Shown piece after piece: positions 19,618 to 28,964 of a DNA stretch of 64,000 nucleotides. The notes below the pieces were generated by a model that was given only the letters and a program-made list of their open reading frames with translations, was not told where the DNA came from and did not search any database. Source of the stretch: Arthrobacter sp. 31Y. GTDB taxonomy: Bacteria; Actinomycetota; Actinomycetes; Actinomycetales; Micrococcaceae. Location of the stretch: NCBI RefSeq assembly GCF_000526335.1, contig NZ_JAFW01000001.1:4278001-4342000 (forward strand). The letters run 5' to 3'. The position numbers and the translations under genes are program-made. Numbering within the stretch: position 1 is the stretch's first letter; each line of letters starts with the position of its first letter.

Positions 19618-19654
19618 AAAGCCGGTGGCTGAGGACTCCTCGGCCACCGGCTTT
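19618..19654 (+). terminator. Intrinsic terminator after divIVA
   Basis: AAAGCCGGTGGC pairs perfectly with GCCACCGGCTTT. The intervening TGAGGA/TCCTCG extends the stem to about 18 bp. It begins 11 bases after the divIVA stop. The T-tail is short (CTTTCG), as is common in high-G+C actinobacteria. Confidence 0.8.
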
Positions 19655-19719
19655 CGCTGTTAAAGACTGACAGCGCTTAAAGCTGACAGCAGCCCGCACG
19701 CTTCCCGAATGAAAGCACT

Positions 19720-20337
19720 ATGACCGACGACTTCACCGCTGACGCCACACAGCCGACGCCTGCCGGGCGCCGTAAGTGGCGTCCTGCCATGCTCTGGCTC
19801 TTCGCCGGCTTCGCCGTGTTCGCCTACGTTTTTGACCAGCTCACCAAACTCTGGGTGACCAGCACCATGACGGAGGGTGAGCGCATTCCTGTGCTGCCGC
19901 CTCTGCTGCACTGGTACTACATCCGTAACTCCGGGGCGGCGTTTTCCATCGGGGAGAATGTGACGTGGATCTTCACGATCGTCATGGCAGCCGTCTCTGT
20001 GGCGATTCTTTTTCAGCTGCGGAAGCTGGGCTCGGCGTGGTGGGCCCTTTCCCTTGGACTGCTTCTTGGCGGCGCACTAGGCAACCTGACCGACCGCCTG
20101 TTCCGTGAGCCGTCCTTCGCTATGGGCCATGTGGTGGATTTCATTCAGTTGCCGAACTTCGCCATCTTCAACATCGCAGACTCCGCGGTGGTGTCCGGCG
20201 TCGTCATTATCTGTCTTCTGACACTACGGGGGGTTGGCATGGATGGAACGCGTCACGTGGCCGCCCCCAAACCAGCCAAAGATGCCAAACCTGCCGAACC
20301 TGCCAGCGGCACCACCGGGGAGCCCTCTGGTGAGTAA
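19720..20337 (+). CDS. lspA: Lipoprotein signal peptidase LspA (signal peptidase II)
   Basis: Membrane aspartyl protease that cleaves signal peptides of diacylglyceryl-modified prolipoproteins. Four hydrophobic segments are visible. The catalytic dyad lies in GNLTDRL and [11 protein letters not shown], and [12 protein letters not shown] is the conserved third motif. The C-terminus is a hydrophilic Lys/Pro/Ala tail of about 35 residues beyond the usual enzyme, to a total of 205. ATG at 19720. The last eight bases overlap the preferred start of the following pseudouridine synthase, a pairing common in bacteria. Confidence 0.95.
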   Translation: MTDDFTADATQPTPAGRRKWRPAMLWLFAGFAVFAYVFDQLTKLWVTSTMTEGERIPVLPPLLHWYYIRNSGAAFSIGENVTWIFTIVMAAVSVAILFQLRKLGSAWWALSLGLLLGGALGNLTDRLFREPSFAMGHVVDFIQLPNFAIFNIADSAVVSGVVIICLLTLRGVGMDGTRHVAAPKPAKDAKPAEPASGTTGEPSGE

Positions 20338-21256
20338 ATCCGTGGTGATTCCCGAAGAGCTCGCCGGGGTACGTGTTGACGCCGGCTTGGCGCAGCTCCT
20401 GGACATTTCCCGGTCCGCAGCGGCCCTGCTGATTTCAGAGGGAAACGTCACCAGTGGCGGTGTTGCGCTGGGAAAATCGGCCAAGCTCGTCGCTGGCGCA
20501 TTGCTTGATGTCACGGTTCCTGAGCGGCCGGATCCCCTGGAAATCGTGGAGGAAGTTGTGGAAGGCCTGAAGATCCTGCTGGACGACGAGGATTTCGTTG
20601 TCATCGACAAACCCGTGGGGGTCGCAGCCCACCCCTCACCCGGCTGGGTTGGGCCCACAGTGGTGGGGGCCCTAGCCGGAGCCGGATACAGGATCTCCAC
20701 CTCAGGGGCCCCCGAGCGTGCGGGGATCGTTCACAGGCTTGATGTGGGGACGTCAGGCGTCATGGTGGTGGCCAAGACCGAGCACGCTTACACAGTGTTG
20801 AAGAAGGCGTTCAAAGAACGCACTGTGGACAAGGTGTATCACGCAGTTGTCCAGGGTTTGCCCGATCCCCTCCAGGGGACCATTGATGCCCCGATCGGAC
20901 GCCATCCGGGCCACGATTGGCGGTTCGCTGTCATCGAGGACGGCCGGCCCTCAGTGACCCACTATGAGGTCTTGGAAGCTTTCGGCAAGGCAACACTGGT
21001 GGAAGTGCATCTGGAGACCGGACGCACCCACCAGATCCGCGTCCACTTCTCAGCGTTGCGGCATCCCTGTGCTGGAGATCTCACGTACGGCGCAGACCCG
21101 CGCCTCGCAGCAACCCTGGGGCTTACCCGCCAGTGGCTGCACGCCCGCCAGCTTGGTTTCACCCACCCCCGCACGGGCGAGTGGGTGGAAGTCAGCAGCG
21201 AATACCCCGCAGATCTCCAATACGCATTGGATTTGCTCGCCACCGGTTCCGCCTAG
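20330..21256 (+). CDS. RluD-family 23S rRNA pseudouridine synthase
   Basis: RluA/RluD-type synthase. An N-terminal S4-like RNA-binding domain ([21 protein letters not shown]) precedes the catalytic domain with [17 protein letters not shown], where the Asp of RLD is the catalytic nucleophile. The family motif [13 protein letters not shown] follows. I chose the GTG at 20330 (308 residues), which overlaps lspA by eight bases. The ATG at 20234 would overlap lspA by over 100 bases and add a Pro-rich non-family leader that is just lspA read in another frame. The exact uridine targets cannot be told from sequence. Confidence 0.93.
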   Translation: MSKSVVIPEELAGVRVDAGLAQLLDISRSAAALLISEGNVTSGGVALGKSAKLVAGALLDVTVPERPDPLEIVEEVVEGLKILLDDEDFVVIDKPVGVAAHPSPGWVGPTVVGALAGAGYRISTSGAPERAGIVHRLDVGTSGVMVVAKTEHAYTVLKKAFKERTVDKVYHAVVQGLPDPLQGTIDAPIGRHPGHDWRFAVIEDGRPSVTHYEVLEAFGKATLVEVHLETGRTHQIRVHFSALRHPCAGDLTYGADPRLAATLGLTRQWLHARQLGFTHPRTGEWVEVSSEYPADLQYALDLLATGSA

Positions 21257-21269
21257 GACAGCCTCGCCG

Positions 21270-21297
21270 CCCGGGTCCGAATTCTGTCTGACCCGGG
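21270..21297 (+). terminator. Hairpin between rluD-type gene and dnaE
   Basis: An 8-bp perfect G+C-rich stem (CCCGGGTC / GACCCGGG) with a 12-base loop ends five bases before the candidate dnaE -10. No T-run follows. It may end transcription from the lspA unit. Confidence 0.35.
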
Positions 21298-21301
21298 ACG
21301 G

Positions 21302-21307
21302 TAGACT
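21302..21307 (+). promoter_or_regulatory. -10 element for a leaderless dnaE mRNA
   Basis: TAGACT lies exactly six bases before the GTG at 21314 and no Shine-Dalgarno sequence is present. This matches the TANNNT-6/7-RTG layout of leaderless transcripts in actinobacteria and favours 21314 over the GTG at 21311. No clear -35 is visible. Confidence 0.5.
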
Positions 21308-21313
21308 GTCGTG

Positions 21314-24300
21314 GTGACTTCCAGCAATGATTCGTTCGTCCATCTGCACACCCACACCGAATACTCCATGCTGGATGGAGCTGCACGGCTCGGTGAGCTG
21401 TTTGATGAAACCGAACGGTTGGGGATGCCCGCCCTGGCCACTACGGACCACGGATATCTGTTCGGTGCGTTCGACTTCTGGCGCAAAGCCACGGACAAGG
21501 GCATCAAGCCGATCATCGGCGTCGAAGCCTACGTAACCCCCGGCACTGCCCGTGGTGACAAGGAACGCGTGCGCTGGGGCGACGAAAGCCAGCGCAAGGA
21601 CGACGTCTCCGGTGGTGGCTCGTACACCCACATGACGCTCCTGAGCTACAACAACGTGGGCATGCGGAACCTCTTCAGGGCTTCGTCCATTGCTTCCTTG
21701 GACTCCGTCTTTGGCAAATGGCCGCGGTTGGACCGGGAACTGCTCAATACCTATTCCGAGGGTCTGATCGCCACCACGGGTTGCCCTTCCGGGGAAGTCC
21801 AGACCAAACTACGGCTCGGCCTCTACCGCGAGGCTGTGGAGGCTGCAGCAGAGTTCCGCGACATTTTTGGGGCAGAGAACTACTTCTGCGAATTGATGGA
21901 CCACGGCCTGGACATTGAACGGCGCGTGACTGGCGACCTCCTGCGTTTGGCCAAGGAGCTCAACCTCCCGCTGGTGGCCACCAATGACCTCCACTACACC
22001 CATGAGCACGATGCCAAGGCCCACGAAGCGTTGTTGGCGATCCAGTCCGGTTCAACGCTCCTGGAACCGACGTATGACAACGGCGGTTCCCGCTTCGCGT
22101 TCTCCGGCAGTGGCTACTACCTGAAGTCTCCGCAGGAGATGCGTGAGCTGTTCCGCGATCACCCGGAAGCCTGCGACAACACACTGCTCATTGCCGAGCG
22201 CTGCGAAGTGTCGTTCAACACCGGTGCCAACTACATGCCGCGGTTCCCTTGCCCTCCCGGGGAAGACGAGACGTCCTGGCTGGTGAAGGAAGTGGATACC
22301 GGCCTGAAGTACCGTTATCCCCAAGGCATTCCTGACAAGGTCCGGAAGCAGGCGGACTATGAGCTCGGCGTCATCACGTCCATGGGGTTCCCCGGATACT
22401 TCCTGGTGGTTGCCGACTTCATCAACTGGGCCAAGAACAATGGCATCCGCGTAGGTCCCGGCCGTGGTTCCGGTGCAGGTTCCATGGTGGCCTATGCCAT
22501 GCGCATCACCGACCTTGACCCGCTGCAGCACGGCCTGATCTTTGAACGCTTCCTCAACCCGGACCGCGTTTCCATGCCCGACTTCGACGTCGACTTCGAT
22601 GATCGCCGCCGCTCCGAGGTGATCGACTACGTCACCAAGAAGTACGGCGATGAACGCGTGGCCATGATCGTCACCTACGGAACGATCAAGACCAAGCAGG
22701 CGCTCAAGGACTCCTCCCGTGTGCTTGGCTACCCGTTCAGCATGGGCGAGACGCTCACCAAGGCCCTTCCTCCTGCCGTTATGGCCAAGGACATTCCGCT
22801 GGCCGACATCCAGAACAAGGAATCAAAGCGGTACAGCGAAGCTGGGGATTTCCGGCAGCTGATTGCCACTGACCCTGAAGCCGCCAAGGTCTTCGAGACC
22901 GCGTTGGGCATTGAGGGCCTGAAGCGCCAGTGGGGTGTTCACGCTGCCGGCGTCATCATGTCCTCGGACCCCATCATCGACGTCATCCCCATCATGCGCC
23001 GTTTCCAGGACGGCCAGGTCATCACCCAGTTCGATTACCCGACCTCTGAAGGCCTCGGCCTGATCAAGATGGACTTCCTGGGCCTCCGAAACCTGACGAT
23101 CATTTCGGATGCCCTGGAAAACATCAAGATGAACCGGGGCGTTGACCTCGACCTTGAAAACCTGGAACTCGACGACGCGCCCTCCTACGAGCTCCTGGCT
23201 CGCGGTGACACCTTGGGTGTGTTCCAGCTCGACGGTGGACCCATGCGGTCCCTGCTCAAGCTCATGAAGCCTGACAACTTCGAAGACATCTCAGCAGTTC
23301 TTGCGCTCTACCGGCCCGGACCCATGGGCGCCAACGCCCACACCGACTACGCGCTGCGCAAGAACGGGATCCAGGAAGTCATTCCCATCCACCCGGAGTT
23401 GGAAGAACCGCTCAGGGAAATCCTTGGCGGTACCTTCGGCCTGATCGTGTATCAGGAGCAGGTCATGGCCGTAGCCCAGAAGCTGGCCGGCTACTCGCTT
23501 GGCCAGGCAGATATTCTCCGCCGTGCCATGGGTAAGAAGAAGAAATCCGAGCTGGACAAACAGTTCGCCGGCTTCTCCCAAGGCATGCAGGACAACGGCT
23601 ACTCCATGGCCGCCGTCAAGACCCTCTGGGACATCCTGCTCCCGTTCTCCGACTACGCCTTCAACAAGGCGCACTCGGCAGCTTACGGCGTGATCTCCTA
23701 CTGGACGGCCTACCTGAAGGCGCACTACGCGCCGGAGTACATGGCCGCCCTGCTCACTTCCGTGGGTGATGACAAGGACAAGTCCGCCATCTACCTCAAC
23801 GAGTGCCGGCGTATGGGCATCACCGTCCTGCCGCCGGATGTCAACGAGTCCTCGTTGAACTTCACGCCTGTGGGCACAGACATCCGCTTCGGTATGGGTG
23901 CCATCCGAAACGTGGGCGTCAACGTGGTGGATGCCATGGTGACCGCCCGTACTTCCGAGGGCAAGTACACGTCCTTTAAGGACTTCCTCCTGAAGGTGCC
24001 GGCCGTGGTGTGTAACAAGCGCACCATCGAATCGCTGATCAAAGCCGGAGCGTTCGATTCGCTGGGCCACCATCGGCGTGCTCTGGCGATGATCCACGAA
24101 GAAGCCATTGATTCGGTGATCACGCTCAAGCGCAACGAGGCGATTGGCCAGTTCGATCTTTTCGCGGGCTTTGAAGACCAGGAGCCCGAAGCGTCGCTGA
24201 CCACCGAGATCCCGGACTTGCCCGAGTGGGAGAAGAAGGACAAGCTGTCTTTCGAACGCGACATGCTGGGACTTTACGTTTCAGATCACCCCCTGCAGGG

Positions 24301-24871
24301 GTTGGAGGGCGTCCTCAGCCAGCACGCGGAACAGTCCATTACGTCGATCATCGGCGAGGATGGCCCGCACGACGGCGCCATTGTCACCATTGCCGGCATG
24401 ATCACCTCGCTGAGCCGAAGGATCGCGAAAGCCAGCGGAAATGCCTACGCCCGGGCGGAGATCGAGGACCTTGGCGCTTCCATGGAGGTCATGTTCTTCG
24501 GGCAGGTGTACGGGCCCATTGCCTCCGTCCTGGCGGAGGATTTGATTGTTGTGGTCAAGGGACGACTACAGCGACGCGATGACGGTGCGGTCACTCTCAA
24601 CTGCATGGAGCTTTCCGTGCCGGACCTCAGCGAAAGCGTGAACGGTCCCGTGGTGATCACCATTCCTACGTTCAAGGCAACCGAAGCGGTGGTAACGGAC
24701 CTGCGTGACGTGCTGCGCACTCACCGTGGGAACTCCGAAGTCCGGCTCAAGCTCATGGGCGATACCAAGGTGGAGGTTATGGGCCTGCCCGTCCATATGC
24801 GGGTCAACCCGAGTCCATCGCTCTTCGGTGATCTTAAAGTCCTGCTGGGTCCGGCCTGTCTGGATAACTAG
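21314..24871 (+). CDS. dnaE: DNA polymerase III alpha subunit DnaE
   Basis: Catalytic subunit of the replicative polymerase, 1185 residues. The N-terminal PHP domain starts FVHLHTHTEYSMLDGAA. The palm contains the metal-binding PDFDVDFDD at about residues 422-430, and the polymerase core includes GVFQLDGGPMRSL and FNKAHSAAYG. An OB-fold (AIVTIAGMITSLSRRIAK) and a C-terminal tau/clamp-binding region follow. Length and layout match DnaE1, the replicative type, rather than the mutagenic DnaE2. Two adjacent GTG codons (21311, 21314) are possible; I prefer 21314 because of the -10 spacing. The stop codon lies within a short tandem repeat. Confidence 0.97.
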   Translation: MTSSNDSFVHLHTHTEYSMLDGAARLGELFDETERLGMPALATTDHGYLFGAFDFWRKATDKGIKPIIGVEAYVTPGTARGDKERVRWGDESQRKDDVSGGGSYTHMTLLSYNNVGMRNLFRASSIASLDSVFGKWPRLDRELLNTYSEGLIATTGCPSGEVQTKLRLGLYREAVEAAAEFRDIFGAENYFCELMDHGLDIERRVTGDLLRLAKELNLPLVATNDLHYTHEHDAKAHEALLAIQSGSTLLEPTYDNGGSRFAFSGSGYYLKSPQEMRELFRDHPEACDNTLLIAERCEVSFNTGANYMPRFPCPPGEDETSWLVKEVDTGLKYRYPQGIPDKVRKQADYELGVITSMGFPGYFLVVADFINWAKNNGIRVGPGRGSGAGSMVAYAMRITDLDPLQHGLIFERFLNPDRVSMPDFDVDFDDRRRSEVIDYVTKKYGDERVAMIVTYGTIKTKQALKDSSRVLGYPFSMGETLTKALPPAVMAKDIPLADIQNKESKRYSEAGDFRQLIATDPEAAKVFETALGIEGLKRQWGVHAAGVIMSSDPIIDVIPIMRRFQDGQVITQFDYPTSEGLGLIKMDFLGLRNLTIISDALENIKMNRGVDLDLENLELDDAPSYELLARGDTLGVFQLDGGPMRSLLKLMKPDNFEDISAVLALYRPGPMGANAHTDYALRKNGIQEVIPIHPELEEPLREILGGTFGLIVYQEQVMAVAQKLAGYSLGQADILRRAMGKKKKSELDKQFAGFSQGMQDNGYSMAAVKTLWDILLPFSDYAFNKAHSAAYGVISYWTAYLKAHYAPEYMAALLTSVGDDKDKSAIYLNECRRMGITVLPPDVNESSLNFTPVGTDIRFGMGAIRNVGVNVVDAMVTARTSEGKYTSFKDFLLKVPAVVCNKRTIESLIKAGAFDSLGHHRRALAMIHEEAIDSVITLKRNEAIGQFDLFAGFEDQEPEASLTTEIPDLPEWEKKDKLSFERDMLGLYVSDHPLQGLEGVLSQHAEQSITSIIGEDGPHDGAIVTIAGMITSLSRRIAKASGNAYARAEIEDLGASMEVMFFGQVYGPIASVLAEDLIVVVKGRLQRRDDGAVTLNCMELSVPDLSESVNGPVVITIPTFKATEAVVTDLRDVLRTHRGNSEVRLKLMGDTKVEVMGLPVHMRVNPSPSLFGDLKVLLGPACLDN

Positions 24872-24903
24872 CCTGCCTGGATAACTACCTGCCGGGATAA
24901 CCA
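24855..24903 (+). repeat. Three imperfect 16-bp tandem repeats across the dnaE stop codon
   Basis: CCTGTCTGGATAACTA, CCTGCCTGGATAACTA and CCTGCCGGGATAACCA follow one another with a single extra base after the first copy. The first encodes the DnaE C-terminus (LDN) and runs into the TAG. The other two lie outside the coding region. Confidence 0.85.
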
Positions 24904-24925
24904 GAGGGGTGTCTGGCGAGCCCTG

Positions 24926-25426
24926 TCAGATCTCGTAGTCGAGCGGGGCTGGCTTGCTGTAACCGCCGCTGTGGTAAAGCAGGGGAGTACCGTCGTCGCC
25001 GACGTGCCCGTCAACAACCTCCACCACCACTACTGCGTTGTTCTCGAAAGACAGGCGCATCTGGATCCTGCCCACGAGCCAGCCGCTGACGTCCTTGAGG
25101 ATGGGGACGTCGTGGGGGCCCGGCTCCCAGTGGTCGCCGTCGAACCGGTCGCGTGTCCGTGCGAAGCGATTGGCCAGGGCCTGGTTGTCCAGCCCCAGCA
25201 TGTGGACTCCGATGTACTCCGCGTTAGCTACGGCCGGCCAGGAACTGGAGCTCCTGGCCATATTAAAGGTGAAACGGGGTGGCTCTGCGGACAGGGAGGC
25301 CACGGATGTGGCGGTGAATCCAAACGGGCTTCCGTTGAGGTTCGCCGTGATGATCGCCACGCCGGCCGCATGCCGACGGAACATTTCCCTGAAAGTCTGA
25401 TCGAAGCCGGATGGTTCGGTTGACAC
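24926..25426 (-). CDS. Flavin reductase (FMN-binding split barrel) family protein
   Basis: Split-barrel flavoprotein of the flavin reductase-like family, which supply reduced FMN/FAD to monooxygenases. Visible features are FRRHAAGVAIITANLNGSPF, GFTATSVASLSAEPPRFTF (phosphate and flavin contacts) and the C-terminal HSGGY. No monooxygenase gene is nearby, so the partner is unknown. I chose the GTG at 25426, with AGGAGAA eight bases upstream, giving 166 residues. The longer frame from 25558 would add 44 residues without similarity and would cross the divergent gene's promoter. It is convergent with dnaE and divergent from the next gene. Confidence 0.85.
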   Translation of the reverse strand: MSTEPSGFDQTFREMFRRHAAGVAIITANLNGSPFGFTATSVASLSAEPPRFTFNMARSSSSWPAVANAEYIGVHMLGLDNQALANRFARTRDRFDGDHWEPGPHDVPILKDVSGWLVGRIQMRLSFENNAVVVVEVVDGHVGDDGTPLLYHSGGYSKPAPLDYEI

Positions 25427-25524
25427 GTGGGTATTCTCCTGAAGTGTGGCGGTACATCTCACCTTCAGGGTATTCCTCCCATACTGCGAGACCCACATTT
25501 TGTTGAGTAGGCATGAACCTTTGT

Positions 25525-25530
25525 TAATGT
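25525..25530 (+). promoter_or_regulatory. -10 element for a leaderless membrane-protein mRNA
   Basis: TAATGT lies seven bases before the ATG at 25538, and a TTGTTG at 25500-25505 is a possible -35 (19-base spacing). No Shine-Dalgarno sequence precedes the ATG. Confidence 0.45.
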
Positions 25531-25537
25531 GAGTTGC

Positions 25538-26071
25538 ATGACCGAGCCAACAATGCACGCCCCCGCCGTTGCAGAACCGAAATCCATCGTGAAGCCGCGG
25601 GGGTCGAAGGACGTTCTGTGGCTGGTCCTTCCGGCTGGTTTGGGCGTGGTGGCCGGCATGATCTGGTGGCTGCTTGCTCCGGGCGGGCTGAACCTGGTCT
25701 CCGGTAATCCGGATCTGGCGAATGCGGCCAATCCTGACTCCTGGCTTCCGCGGGACCTGGTCCTTGGAGCTTTGATGTTGCTGGCAGGCTGCCTCACCGG
25801 CGTCATGCTTGACGGCAAGCTGCAGGGTGAAGGTTCCGGACGACGTTTGGCCTTTGCTCTTGTTGGCGGCACCTTGGGGGCTCTCATCGCGTGGCTGGTT
25901 GGGTTGCTTACCGCCCAGCTGCTGGGCCCAGCCCCGGATCCGGCCCTAGGACCGGGATTTGGTTTTACTCTTCGCTCTTACGCCGTGCTGCTTCTGTGGC
26001 CCGCAGCAATCGCGTTCATCACGTTCGTCCTGGCGCTGTTCGGGGTTCTGTCAAAGAAGCCCGTAAAATAG
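25538..26071 (+). CDS. Hypothetical four-helix membrane protein
   Basis: A 177-residue protein with a short hydrophilic N-terminus and four hydrophobic segments: [57 protein letters not shown] and [20 protein letters not shown]. The loop between helices 1 and 2 ([20 protein letters not shown]) looks extracytoplasmic. I do not recognise a family with a known function. The GTG at 25529 is also in frame, but the ATG fits the upstream -10 element better. It ends just before hisD, whose promoter-like TAAAAT overlaps this gene's last codons. Confidence 0.8.
   Translation: MTEPTMHAPAVAEPKSIVKPRGSKDVLWLVLPAGLGVVAGMIWWLLAPGGLNLVSGNPDLANAANPDSWLPRDLVLGALMLLAGCLTGVMLDGKLQGEGSGRRLAFALVGGTLGALIAWLVGLLTAQLLGPAPDPALGPGFGFTLRSYAVLLLWPAAIAFITFVLALFGVLSKKPVK
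26064..26069 (+). promoter_or_regulatory. -10 element for a leaderless hisD mRNA
   Basis: TAAAAT lies six bases before the hisD GTG, inside the last codons of the upstream gene. No Shine-Dalgarno sequence or clear -35 is seen. Confidence 0.4.
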
Positions 26072-26075
26072 CCGG

Positions 26076-27449
26076 GTGACCACTTCCTCGGATACTTCTG
26101 CCCCCTCCACTGACGCCCTTGACTTCCGGAGCATCGATTTCCGGGGCCGCCACCTCTCCTTGGCGGAGCTGCGTGCGGCCGTGCCGAGGGCGCAGCATCA
26201 GACCATGGCAGACGCTGAGCAGAAGGTCCTGGATATCATTTCCCAGGTACGCAGCCGGGGCTTTGCCGCCTTGGGCGAACTGGCGAAGAAGTTCGACGGC
26301 GTGGAACAGTCCCACCCGCGGGTCCCGGCAGAGGCGCTCACCAGGGCCCTGACCGAACTTGATCCCAAGGTGCGGGCCGCCTTGGAGGAGTCCATCAAAC
26401 GCGCCCGGCAGTTTGCTGACCAGCAACGCCCTGCCAACGTTGATGTCCAACTCGGTGACGGCGCTGTCGTCAGCCAAAACTGGATCCCGGTGGGACGCGT
26501 CGGGCTCTACGTTCCAGGTGGACTCGCGCCCTTGGCGTCATCGGTCATCATGAACGTGGTCCCCGCAGTTGCTGCCGGCGTCGAGTCCATTGCGCTGGCC
26601 TCGCCGCCGCAGAAAGACTTCGACGGCCTCCCGCACCCCACCATCCTGGCTGCCGCGAAGCTCCTGGGCATCGACGAGGTGTATGCAATCGGTGGTGCGC
26701 AGGCGATTGTTTCGTTTGCTTACGGCATCCCGGGAAGCGGAGATGCGCTGCCCCTTGAGCCTGTTGACGTGGTCACGGGACCCGGCAACATTTTCGTGGC
26801 AACAGCCAAGCGGCTGGTGAAGGGTGTGGTGGGCATTGACTCGGAGGCAGGAACTACGGAGATTGCCATCCTCGCCGACGCCACGGCACACGCCCCTTTG
26901 GTGGCCGCCGATCTCATCAGCCAGGCCGAGCATGATCCCAAAGCAGCTTCCGTCCTGGTGACGGACTCGCCGGAGCTGGCTGACGCCGTCGTGCTTGAAC
27001 TGGCACGGCAAGCCGGTGCCACCAAGCACAGAGCCCGCGTCCTTGAGGCGCTCTCCGGGCCGCAGTCCGGTGTGGTGCTGGTGGATGATCTTGAGCAGGG
27101 CATCGCGGTCTGCAACGCGTACGCCGCTGAGCACCTGGAGATCATGACGGCGGACGCAGCGTCCGTAGCGTCGCGGATCCGAAACGCCGGGGCCATTTTC
27201 GTGGGCGATTTCAGTCCGGTGAGCTTGGGCGACTACTGCGCCGGGTCCAACCACGTACTGCCCACCAGCGGGACGGCGGCTTTCTCCTCGGGGCTCAACG
27301 TCACCACCTTCCTCCGCGCAGTCCAAGTCATCAATTATGACCGCGCCGCTTTGGAGCAAGTCAGCGGACATATAGTGAGCCTGTCCGGCGCTGAAGACCT
27401 TCCAGGCCACGGTGACGCTGTCCGGATCCGCTTCTCTCAGGAGCCTTAA
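26076..27449 (+). CDS. hisD: Histidinol dehydrogenase HisD
   Basis: Zinc- and NAD-dependent enzyme catalysing the last two oxidations of histidine synthesis, L-histidinol to L-histidine. Family landmarks are [60 protein letters not shown] and, near the end, [15 protein letters not shown] and INYDRAAL. 457 residues is a little longer than usual because of a variable N-terminus. The GTG start has no Shine-Dalgarno sequence. No hisC or hisB follows, so hisD appears to be transcribed apart from the rest of the pathway here. Confidence 0.96.
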   Translation: MTTSSDTSAPSTDALDFRSIDFRGRHLSLAELRAAVPRAQHQTMADAEQKVLDIISQVRSRGFAALGELAKKFDGVEQSHPRVPAEALTRALTELDPKVRAALEESIKRARQFADQQRPANVDVQLGDGAVVSQNWIPVGRVGLYVPGGLAPLASSVIMNVVPAVAAGVESIALASPPQKDFDGLPHPTILAAAKLLGIDEVYAIGGAQAIVSFAYGIPGSGDALPLEPVDVVTGPGNIFVATAKRLVKGVVGIDSEAGTTEIAILADATAHAPLVAADLISQAEHDPKAASVLVTDSPELADAVVLELARQAGATKHRARVLEALSGPQSGVVLVDDLEQGIAVCNAYAAEHLEIMTADAASVASRIRNAGAIFVGDFSPVSLGDYCAGSNHVLPTSGTAAFSSGLNVTTFLRAVQVINYDRAALEQVSGHIVSLSGAEDLPGHGDAVRIRFSQEP

Positions 27450-27451
27450 CC

Positions 27452-27485
27452 ACTACATATAAGGGTGCCCACTACTACATGTAGT
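27452..27485 (+). promoter_or_regulatory. Tandem NrdR-box-like sites upstream of nrdR
   Basis: A perfect 12-bp palindrome ACTACATGTAGT (27474-27485) and a related ACTACATATAAG (27452-27463) lie 22 bp apart, about two helical turns. They resemble known NrdR boxes (core ACTATATAGT-like palindromes), which normally occur as pairs. They start two bases after the hisD stop and precede nrdR, which suggests autoregulation. Confidence 0.6.
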
Positions 27486-27495
27486 AATTACACGC

Positions 27496-27525
27496 TTGTC
27501 ATTACAGTACGGCTGACCGTAAACT
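27496..27525 (+). promoter_or_regulatory. Candidate nrdR promoter
   Basis: TTGTCA (27496-27501), an 18-base spacer and TAAACT (27520-27525) form a reasonable housekeeping promoter immediately downstream of the NrdR-like boxes and about 90 bases before the nrdR GTG. Confidence 0.45.
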
Positions 27526-27556
27526 GGTGCCGGAAGTGAATCTTCCGGCACCTTTT
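27526..27556 (+). terminator. Intrinsic terminator between hisD and nrdR
   Basis: GGTGCCGGAAG pairs perfectly with CTTCCGGCACC around a five-base loop and is followed by TTTT. Transcripts from hisD would form the whole hairpin. Transcripts from the candidate nrdR promoter would begin inside the left arm and should escape. Confidence 0.75.
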
Positions 27557-27615
27557 GCGTATCCGGCGTCCTGCCGCATTCGATTCCGTGCCGGAGCTGT
27601 TAGGGGAGGCCCAGC

Positions 27616-28116
27616 GTGTATTGTCCGTTCTGCCGGAATCCCGACTCCCGCGTCGTCGACAGCCGCATGGCAGACGATGGCTCCTCCATTCGCCGCCGCC
27701 GCCAATGCCCGGAATGTGGACGCCGCTTCACCACCGTGGAGACCACCAGCTTGTCCGTCATCAAGAGGTCGGGCGTGGGTGAACCGTTCAGCCGCATCAA
27801 GGTCATCAGTGGAGTGCGCAAGGCATGCCAGGGGCGGCCCGTCACCGAAGACGACCTAGCCATGCTGGCCCAGGAAGTCGAAGAGAATATTCGTTCCTCG
27901 GGCGCTGCGGAAATCGATGCCCACGAGGTGGGCCTGGCCATTCTGGGCCCGCTGAGAAAACTTGATGAAGTAGCATACCTTCGTTTTGCGAGTGTCTATC
28001 AGGCGTTCGAGTCTTTGGAAGACTTCGAGTCAGCCATCTCGCTGCTCCGCCATGAGGCAGAAGAGGCCAAGGCAGGCACAAAAGAAGCCACCGGTTCGGA
28101 AAAGAGCCAACTCTAG
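27616..28116 (+). CDS. nrdR: Transcriptional repressor NrdR
   Basis: Nucleotide-sensing repressor of ribonucleotide reductase genes. The N-terminal zinc ribbon has C3-x2-C6 and C31-x2-C34. An ATP-cone domain follows (about residues 46-136), from [12 protein letters not shown] to [16 protein letters not shown]. 166 residues, with a short Glu/Lys-rich tail. The GTG start has a strong AGGGGAGG seven bases upstream. No nrd reductase gene is in the window, so its targets other than itself lie elsewhere. Confidence 0.96.
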   Translation: MYCPFCRNPDSRVVDSRMADDGSSIRRRRQCPECGRRFTTVETTSLSVIKRSGVGEPFSRIKVISGVRKACQGRPVTEDDLAMLAQEVEENIRSSGAAEIDAHEVGLAILGPLRKLDEVAYLRFASVYQAFESLEDFESAISLLRHEAEEAKAGTKEATGSEKSQL

Positions 28117-28177
28117 CTCCGGTGGCGGCAGCGGAGGGGAAGCCGCAGCCGCCACCGGCACCAATCCTGGACCGGCG

Positions 28178-28957
28178 TCATCGCCCGCCGGACACGGGGA
28201 GCACTGCTCCCGTAATGTAGCCGGCGCCGTCGGACATCAACCACATCACGGCAGCAGCCACCTCTTCCGGTTCAGCGCCACGACCCATTGGAATGGTGGG
28301 GTTCAGCCTCTCCACCCGGTCCGGCATCCCGGCAGCTGCATGGAGACCGGTGTTGGTGCTTCCGGGAGCAACGGCGTTGACACGGATACCCTGCTTGGCC
28401 ACTTCTGCTGCCAGACCCACCGTCAGGACGTCAACGGCCCCCTTGGTGGCCGCGTAGTGGACCCAGGTACCGGGGGAGCCGGCCTTGGTGGCTGTGGAGG
28501 AGATGTTAACGATGGATCCGCCTCTGCCGCCGTTGTGCGTGGAGAGCCTTCGCACCGCTTCCTGGCACATGAAGATCATGCCGGAGACGTTGACGTCAAC
28601 AACGCGCTGGACTGTTTCGGCCGATACTTCCACCAGGGGACCGATCAGATTCCCGGTGATAGCGGCGTTGTTGATGACGGCGGTCAGTGAACCCCAACCG
28701 GCAGCGGCGTCGAACAAACGTCCGACGTCGGCGGGTTGGCTGACATCGGCCTGGACGCTGCGGGCCCTGCCGCCTTGAGCCAGGATGTGGTTGACCACCG
28801 CCTCTGCGCCTTCGCAGTCAGCAGAGTAATTGACGACGACGTCATAGCCGGCGGCCGCCGCGGCCTTGGCCACGGCGGCACCGATCCCGCGGCTGGCGCC
28901 GGTGACTATCGCGACTCCCGGTTCGTTGCGCCGGGCAGTAGTCCGGTCCTCGGCCAC
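28178..28957 (-). CDS. SDR family oxidoreductase
   Basis: Classical short-chain dehydrogenase/reductase of about 259 residues. It has the cofactor motif TGASRGIG, NNAAIT, the catalytic Ser in VNISST, the YAATK active-site Tyr/Lys, and the NAVAPGSTNTG segment. The C-terminus ITGAVLPVSGG is typical. Substrate cannot be deduced, though the nearest type is the SDRs annotated as glucose or 3-oxoacyl reductases. The GTG at 28957, seven bases after the ppgK stop, is preferred over a TTG at 28999 that would overlap ppgK. Co-transcribed with ppgK. Confidence 0.85.
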   Translation of the reverse strand: MAEDRTTARRNEPGVAIVTGASRGIGAAVAKAAAAAGYDVVVNYSADCEGAEAVVNHILAQGGRARSVQADVSQPADVGRLFDAAAGWGSLTAVINNAAITGNLIGPLVEVSAETVQRVVDVNVSGMIFMCQEAVRRLSTHNGGRGGSIVNISSTATKAGSPGTWVHYAATKGAVDVLTVGLAAEVAKQGIRVNAVAPGSTNTGLHAAAGMPDRVERLNPTIPMGRGAEPEEVAAAVMWLMSDGAGYITGAVLPVSGGR

Positions 28958-28964
28958 GCCGCGA

